Source of the DNA: Acholeplasmatales bacterium
GTDB taxonomy: Bacteria > Bacillota_I > Bacilli_A > Acholeplasmatales > Anaeroplasmataceae
DNA length: 63,279 nt
Reading direction: 5' to 3'
Assembly: GCA_017542485.1 (NCBI GenBank)
Contig: JAFXXC010000053.1
Span: 1-63,279 of the forward strand
The notes under the pieces were generated by a model that was not told the origin of the DNA, ran no database searches, and was given only the letters and a program-made list of their open reading frames with translations. The position numbers were made by a program, and so were the translations under genes. Shown here piece after piece: positions 58,860 through 63,279 of the stretch (position 1 is the stretch's first letter; the number at the start of each line of letters is the position of its first letter).

Positions 58860-59560
58860 TCAATATCCTTAATATCCTTTGGATTTTCGTTATACACATC
58901 CAAAGCTATAAGACCGTTTTTTACTCTTATTAAATGATCACACATTTCAGCTAATGCTGAGTTATGTGTAACAATAATAACTGTTTTTTTGTATTCTCTT
59001 GCTTGCTTAGCAAGTAATGCTAATATTTCTTTTCCTGTTTCATAATCTAGAGCACCTGTAGGCTCATCACAAAGTATTATATCTGCGTTTTTCGCTATTG
59101 CACGAGCAATAGATACTCTTTGTTGTTCTCCTCCAGATAATTGGGCAGGAAAGTTGTTAACCTTATCTCCTAATCCAACTGATTCTAAAACTTGAACTGG
59201 ATCTAATGCATCCTTTTTTAATTCACAAGCAAGTTCAACATTTTCCTTTGCTGTCAAATTAGGCATTAAATTATAAAACTGAAATACAAAACCTATATCG
59301 TTTCTTCTAAAATCTATTAATTCTTTAGGACTGTATTTAGCTATATCTTTTCCACCTATGACAAGTGAGCCTTCTGTTACATAATCCATTCCACCTATTA
59401 GGTTTAGTAATGTTGATTTACCAGCACCTGATTGTCCCAATATAACAACTAATTCACCTTTTTTTATAGTAAAGGTCATTCCCTTTACTGCTTTTACCTT
59501 TAACTGACCATTATCATATATTTTAACAACGTCAGTGCCTTGCATCATAATTTCTTCCAT
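58853..59560 (-). CDS. ABC transporter ATP-binding protein (MacB/LolD type)
   Basis: A 235-residue ATPase: Walker A ILGQSGAGKSTLLN, Q-loop FVFQFYNLMPNLTAKENVEL, signature LSGGEQQRVSIARA, Walker B IILCDEPTGALD, and VTHNSALAE. The FQFYNLMP segment is typical of the MacB/LolD group, matching the FtsX permease. Start ATG 59558-59560 has only a weak SD; ATG five codons on (after GGAAG) is the alternative. Confidence 0.93.
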   Translation of the reverse strand: MEEIMMQGTDVVKIYDNGQLKVKAVKGMTFTIKKGELVVILGQSGAGKSTLLNLIGGMDYVTEGSLVIGGKDIAKYSPKELIDFRRNDIGFVFQFYNLMPNLTAKENVELACELKKDALDPVQVLESVGLGDKVNNFPAQLSGGEQQRVSIARAIAKNADIILCDEPTGALDYETGKEILALLAKQAREYKKTVIIVTHNSALAEMCDHLIRVKNGLIALDVYNENPKDIKDIEW

Positions 59561-59572
59561 AAAATCACGTCC

Positions 59573-60907
59573 CTATTGAGTTACTTCCATTTTTTCGAAT
59601 TCCTGATGTTTTGTCTCGTATTTATAAACTAAATTATCAGTATTCTTTAGAATATCACCCATATTAATAGATACACTTAAATCAATATCTTGTAACAAAT
59701 TTGTTGTTGCATTTAATGTTATATTCTTAATATTGTTATAATTTGTACTCATATCTTTTGAAATATCAATGACAGCATTAATTGCTTTAAAATCGAATAT
59801 TTTTAATTCTTCTATTTTTGAATTAGCCATCAATTCATTAATTTTTTTAACTCCATCAGATAATACTGTCAAAGTCAATCTTTGATCTGGCTTTCCCTCT
59901 GTCATAGTTGTTTTATTAATCTGTAAATCTCCGAAAATAACATAAATCAATGTGCTTATCACATTTTGATATTGCTTTAATTTGTTTAAAGTTTCAGTAT
60001 TTAGCAAATCTCCAGTCATACTTTCGGTAATCTTAATATAATCAATCTTTTGTAAATCAGTACCAGAAGCTAAGAATTGAGAAATAGTATCATAAATATT
60101 CTTTATTTTTGCTAATAGGCCAACTTCTTGTGTTGAATGAATATATGCTTTTGCATTACCTTCAGTAAGTAATCCTAATGAGAAGTAAGTATTTGTGAAA
60201 TAACCATAAACTGTTAAATCCTTTAATTCAACAATTTTGTTATTCAATGCTTCTCCTTCTAAATCACAAATTGCATAATATGTTTCTTTTATAACATCAT
60301 AAAACTTTTTATAATTAGCTGATCTTGAATTAGTATTTAGTAAAGACATTATTAGATAAATAGTAGATATATTTTTCTTTACTTGTTCACTTTCTGTTAC
60401 AGTAACAGTATCACCATTCTTCGTAGAAGGAGCTTTTAAAAGATTAAATTCAAATTGCATCTTAAAACTTTCATCAAAAGCAATTAATGTATTGTATCCA
60501 TTAAATTGAATTTTACCTGGAAGTTTAATATCAACACCAAGTTTTTCAATATTTGAATCAAGTTGAACTTCTCTTTCATATACAGTTGGATTAGTTGTTT
60601 GAGCAGTCACTCTAACATTACATCTATATGGCTCATTTTTAAATAGTGCATATACTATTGCATTACCTCTTCCTACTCCTAGTGCCTTACCTGTTTTATC
60701 TACAGTAACAATTGTTTCATCACTGCTGAAGTAATTAATTACTCCTGTTTCATTAGATACACTTGATAATTGTAGTGATTCACCAATTTCAATTGATACA
60801 TTATCTTTATCAAATTTAAATTCATCAATAGCATTGCTACATGATGATAGTATTACACCAAAAAAAGTGAATAGGACTATACAAATAATGAGTTTTATTT
60901 TTTTCAT
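59573..60907 (-). CDS. Lipoprotein with bacterial Ig-like (BIG2) domain
   Basis: A 444-residue lipoprotein with signal peptide ending LSSC. Residues about 30-105 are a BIG2 domain (FDKDNVSIEIGESLQLSSVS, ETIVTVDKTGKALGVGRGNAIVYALF). The rest (about 110-444) is alpha-helical and unassigned. I chose ATG 60905-60907 after GAGGAG; a GTG three codons upstream overlaps it. It is the first gene of the ABC operon, so it may deliver substrate or sense stress for the transporter. Confidence 0.82.
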   Translation of the reverse strand: MKKIKLIICIVLFTFFGVILSSCSNAIDEFKFDKDNVSIEIGESLQLSSVSNETGVINYFSSDETIVTVDKTGKALGVGRGNAIVYALFKNEPYRCNVRVTAQTTNPTVYEREVQLDSNIEKLGVDIKLPGKIQFNGYNTLIAFDESFKMQFEFNLLKAPSTKNGDTVTVTESEQVKKNISTIYLIMSLLNTNSRSANYKKFYDVIKETYYAICDLEGEALNNKIVELKDLTVYGYFTNTYFSLGLLTEGNAKAYIHSTQEVGLLAKIKNIYDTISQFLASGTDLQKIDYIKITESMTGDLLNTETLNKLKQYQNVISTLIYVIFGDLQINKTTMTEGKPDQRLTLTVLSDGVKKINELMANSKIEELKIFDFKAINAVIDISKDMSTNYNNIKNITLNATTNLLQDIDLSVSINMGDILKNTDNLVYKYETKHQEFEKMEVTQ

Positions 60908-60962
60908 ATTAACCACTCCTCGTTGAATATACTATATTTTACACTATCTTTGTTTTAAATGC

Positions 60963-60987
60963 AAAAAAGTGGGACATAATATCCCAC
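60963..60987 (-). terminator. Terminator of the ribosomal/rpoA operon
   Basis: Stem GTGGGA / TCCCAC (60982-60987 with 60969-60974) with a 7-nt loop and six T, right after rplQ. Confidence 0.9.
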
Positions 60988-61001
60988 AATTTTAATATAA
61001 A

Positions 61002-61361
61002 TTACTCAACCCAAGCAATAATTGCCATTGGTGCTGCATCTCCACGACGGAAACCAGTCTTAATTACACGAGTATATCCACCGTTACGATTAGCAAACTT
61101 TGGTGCTATTTCATCAAATAACTTTTGAATAGCGAATTTACCTTCTTCATCCTTCTCGAAGCGGATTAAAGTTGCAGCTTGACGACGAGAATGAAGAGTA
61201 TTAGTCTTTCCTAAAGTAACCATTTTATCAGCAAGACGCTTAAGCTCTTTTGCCTTAGCTACTGTAGTTTCAATTTGACCATTTAGTATTAAATCTGTTA
61301 CTAAGTCACGTAGTAATGCCTTTCTAGCATCAGAACTACGACGTAATCTACTATATGCCAT
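61002..61361 (-). CDS. rplQ: Ribosomal protein bL17
   Basis: A 119-residue large-subunit protein: [43 protein letters not shown] and [24 protein letters not shown] (key part [19 protein letters not shown]) are the bL17 pattern. Last gene of the operon; AAAGGAG SD. Confidence 0.97.
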   Translation of the reverse strand: MAYSRLRRSSDARKALLRDLVTDLILNGQIETTVAKAKELKRLADKMVTLGKTNTLHSRRQAATLIRFEKDEEGKFAIQKLFDEIAPKFANRNGGYTRVIKTGFRRGDAAPMAIIAWVE

Positions 61362-61378
61362 AATTCAAATCTCCTTTA

Positions 61379-62338
61379 TTAGTTTTTCTTAAAGCTTAAG
61401 CCCAATGCTTCAAGCTTCTCTTTGATTTCCTTTAAGGATTTTCTACCAAGGTTTCTAACCTTTATCATATCCTCTTCAGTCTTCTCAGATAATTGAAGAA
61501 CTGTATTGATACCAGCTCTCTTTAAACAATTGTATGAACGAACTGTTAAGTCTAATTCATCAATAGTCATTTCTAACTTACGATTTTGAGTGTCATCTTC
61601 TGCTTCAACCATATAATCAGTTTCAGTAGCCTTCTCACTCAATTCAACAACTACATTTAAGTGTTCAATCATCATCTTAGAAGCAATAGCTAAAGCCTCT
61701 TTTGCAGTAATTGAACCATTAGTTGTAACTTCAATTTCAAGTTTATCAAATGAAGCAACATTAACATTCTCAACACGAGTCTTTTCAACGTTGAATGCTA
61801 CATTAACAATTGGTGTATAAATTGAATCAATAGAAATAACACCAATGCTCTTAGTATACTCCTTATTTTGAACAGAGCTTACAAATCCAACTCCACGACG
61901 AATAGTTAAGAACATATGTAAATTTCCGCCTGCAGATACTGTAGCGATATGAAGTTCTGGATTAACAACCTTAATATCATTATCATGAATAATATCAGCA
62001 GCTGTTACTTCACCTTCACCATGTTGAATCTCAACAACCTTTTCATAATTAGGATCATCTGAATCAACTGTTAATACAACTCTCTTTAAATTCAAAATAA
62101 TTGTAATTACATCTTCTACAATACCATCAACGTTTTGAAATTCATGTTCAGCACCGTCAATCTTTACATTAACAATTGCAGCACCTGGAAGTGAAGAAAG
62201 TAAAGTTCTACGTAAAGCATTACCTAATGTAATACCAAAGCCTCTCTCAAGTGGAGAAATAACAAATTTACCATATCTTCCTTCGTTAGAAATTTCTTCT
62301 ACATTTGTTCTTGGTTTTTCAAATTTTAAATCTTTCAT
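61379..62338 (-). CDS. rpoA: RNA polymerase alpha subunit
   Basis: A 319-residue alpha subunit. The N-terminal domain for assembly has FVISPLERGFGITLGNALRRTLLSSLPG and the C-terminal domain for UP elements and activators has LELTVRSYNCLKRAGI-type LDLTVRSYNCLKRAGINT and VRNLGRKSLKEI. Full length. It sits between rpsK and rplQ as usual in Bacillota. Confidence 0.98.
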   Translation of the reverse strand: MKDLKFEKPRTNVEEISNEGRYGKFVISPLERGFGITLGNALRRTLLSSLPGAAIVNVKIDGAEHEFQNVDGIVEDVITIILNLKRVVLTVDSDDPNYEKVVEIQHGEGEVTAADIIHDNDIKVVNPELHIATVSAGGNLHMFLTIRRGVGFVSSVQNKEYTKSIGVISIDSIYTPIVNVAFNVEKTRVENVNVASFDKLEIEVTTNGSITAKEALAIASKMMIEHLNVVVELSEKATETDYMVEAEDDTQNRKLEMTIDELDLTVRSYNCLKRAGINTVLQLSEKTEEDMIKVRNLGRKSLKEIKEKLEALGLSFKKN

Positions 62339-62407
62339 TAATGGGCCTCCTGTTTGTTAGATTTAAGTTTTAATATTTAGTTTTACTTCTAAATTATCAA
62401 TCCCAAA

Positions 62408-62791
62408 TTATCCTCTAGGACGCTTTGGTGGACGACAACCATTATGTGGAACTGGTGTAACATCAGTGATTGCTGTAATTTCAAGACCAGCAACTGTTAA
62501 TGAACGAATAGCAGCTTCACGTCCTTGACCAGGACCCTTTACTGATACTTCAACCTTAGCTACACCTTGATCTACTGCACTCTTAGCAGCAGCTTCAGCA
62601 GCCATTTGAGCGGCGAAAGGAGTTGACTTACGACTACCCTTAAAGCCTAATGCACCAGCACTACTCCAAGAAATTACATTTCCTTGAGGATCAGTGATAG
62701 TAACTATTGTATTATTGAAAGTCGAATGAATATGAGCAACACCTGTAGGGCAATTTCTCTTCACACGACGTTTTGTAACCTTACGTGCCAT
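62408..62791 (-). CDS. rpsK: Ribosomal protein uS11
   Basis: A 127-residue small-subunit protein: [54 protein letters not shown] and the C-terminal [18 protein letters not shown]. Full length, 18 bases after rpsM. Confidence 0.98.
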   Translation of the reverse strand: MARKVTKRRVKRNCPTGVAHIHSTFNNTIVTITDPQGNVISWSSAGALGFKGSRKSTPFAAQMAAEAAAKSAVDQGVAKVEVSVKGPGQGREAAIRSLTVAGLEITAITDVTPVPHNGCRPPKRPRG

Positions 62792-62809
62792 AATTCTTAT
62801 ATCCTCCTA

Positions 62810-63175
62810 TTACTTCTTATGATTTGCTATAGTATGTCTTGGACCCTTACGAGTTCTTGCATTATTACGAGTATTTTGTCCACGTACAGGTAATCCTTTA
62901 CGATGACGCATACCTCTATAGCATCCAATTTCCATTAAACGTTTAATGTTAAGGGCAACTTCTCTACGAAGATCACCTTCAACCTTAATCTTAGATACTT
63001 GAGAACGAATTGCGCTTAATTGTTCTTCAGTTAAATTCTTAGTACGAATGTCTTCTGAAACACCCGCATCCTTTAAAATATTTTTTGCTGTAGTTTCACC
63101 GATACCATAAATGTATTGTAATGAAATTACGATTCTCTTTTCATTTGGAATATCTACTCCTGCAATACGTGCCAT
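62810..63175 (-). CDS. rpsM: Ribosomal protein uS13
   Basis: A 121-residue protein starting [26 protein letters not shown], with [28 protein letters not shown] typical of uS13 (key part [11 protein letters not shown]). I chose ATG 63173-63175; a GTG three codons upstream is part of the AAGGTG SD. Confidence 0.97.
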   Translation of the reverse strand: MARIAGVDIPNEKRIVISLQYIYGIGETTAKNILKDAGVSEDIRTKNLTEEQLSAIRSQVSKIKVEGDLRREVALNIKRLMEIGCYRGMRHRKGLPVRGQNTRNNARTRKGPRHTIANHKK

Positions 63176-63236
63176 AAATTGCACCTTTCCTTTCTAACAA
63201 ATTAAATATAAATTAATTAAAAATTAATAATAAATC

Positions 63237-63279
63237 TTATCCCTGTCTTTGCTTATGCTTAGGGTTTTCGCAAATTACC
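63237..63279 (-). CDS. rpmJ: Ribosomal protein bL36 (partial, C-terminus)
   Basis: The last 13 codons and stop read VICENPKHKQRQG, the standard end of bL36 with its Cys and His zinc ligands. The 5' part lies outside the window. rpmJ before rpsM is the usual order. Confidence 0.9.
   Translation of the reverse strand, partial: VICENPKHKQRQG

Overview
The window is about 63 kb of AT-rich (roughly 30% G+C) chromosome from a low-G+C Gram-positive bacterium (Bacillota). The evidence is strong AGGAGG-type Shine-Dalgarno (SD) sites, consensus TTGACA-17-TATAAT promoters, a T-box leader on serC-serA, and Bacillus-like gene orders (rpsF-ssb-rpsR; tmk-holB-ricT-trmN6-rsmI; gdpP-rplI-dnaB; rpmJ-rpsM-rpsK-rpoA-rplQ). 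LytTR/DUF3021, VTC/DUF4956 and GH2/GH105 genes resemble those of gut-type Erysipelotrichia or Clostridia. I cannot fix the family. UAA, UAG and UGA all act as stops. Most genes lie on the minus strand.

Layout from left to right. 1-1.8 kb: a truncated acetolactate decarboxylase lipoprotein, a diguanylate cyclase and rpmE. 1.8-5.1 kb: serC-serA-TIM barrel under a T-box. 5.2-6.8 kb: glnA behind an attenuator leader that looks ANTAR-regulated. 6.8-10 kb: Gx transporter / NusG-II / ApbE flavin-transfer trio, a PAP2 phosphatase and an XRE pair. 10-15 kb: prfA, dnaB and a gdpP-rplI gene fused in frame. 15-17.8 kb: an ABC transporter / LytTR / DUF3021 operon with 21-bp-spaced direct repeats at its promoter. 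17.8-22.3 kb: a GGDEF-GAF protein, an orphan membrane protein, a GGDEF remnant and a toxin-antitoxin (TA) locus with downstream unknowns. 22.3-25 kb: rpsF-ssb-rpsR and pyk. 25-28.3 kb: VTC / DUF4956 / Cthe_2159-type lipoprotein. 28.4-33.4 kb: GH2 enzyme, cation efflux, tRNA-Thr, tRNA-Val and GH105. 33.4-39.9 kb: tmk to tsaC housekeeping operon. 40-42.5 kb: tRNA-Gly, a flavodiiron protein, a lone CBM20 domain and exoA.

At 42.6-46.5 kb a 3.9-kb mobile element sits in the 3' end of tRNA-Ser(GCU), bounded by a 16-bp direct repeat. It carries a large serine recombinase, a small partner ORF, an XRE repressor with two palindromic operators, and a decayed cargo bracketed by inverted copies of a ~69-nt hairpin-forming repeat. 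The recombinase reading frame runs out of the element through the attachment site. Integration therefore replaces its last 20 codons with a tail read from antisense tRNA-Ser.

From 46.7 kb to the end: a PLP-dependent decarboxylase, membrane proteins of unknown function, a GGDEF-GAF-EAL protein with a degenerate GGDEF signature, a metallophosphoesterase, a DUF1848 protein, a lipoprotein framed by inverted repeats, an ABC export system with an Ig-like lipoprotein, and the rpmJ-rpsM-rpsK-rpoA-rplQ end of the ribosomal/RNA polymerase operon.

The leading items for follow-up are the recombinase tail switch, the inverted structured repeats in the element, the GdpP-L9 fusion with a preserved internal SD, the glnA two-hairpin leader and the LytTR operator pair.
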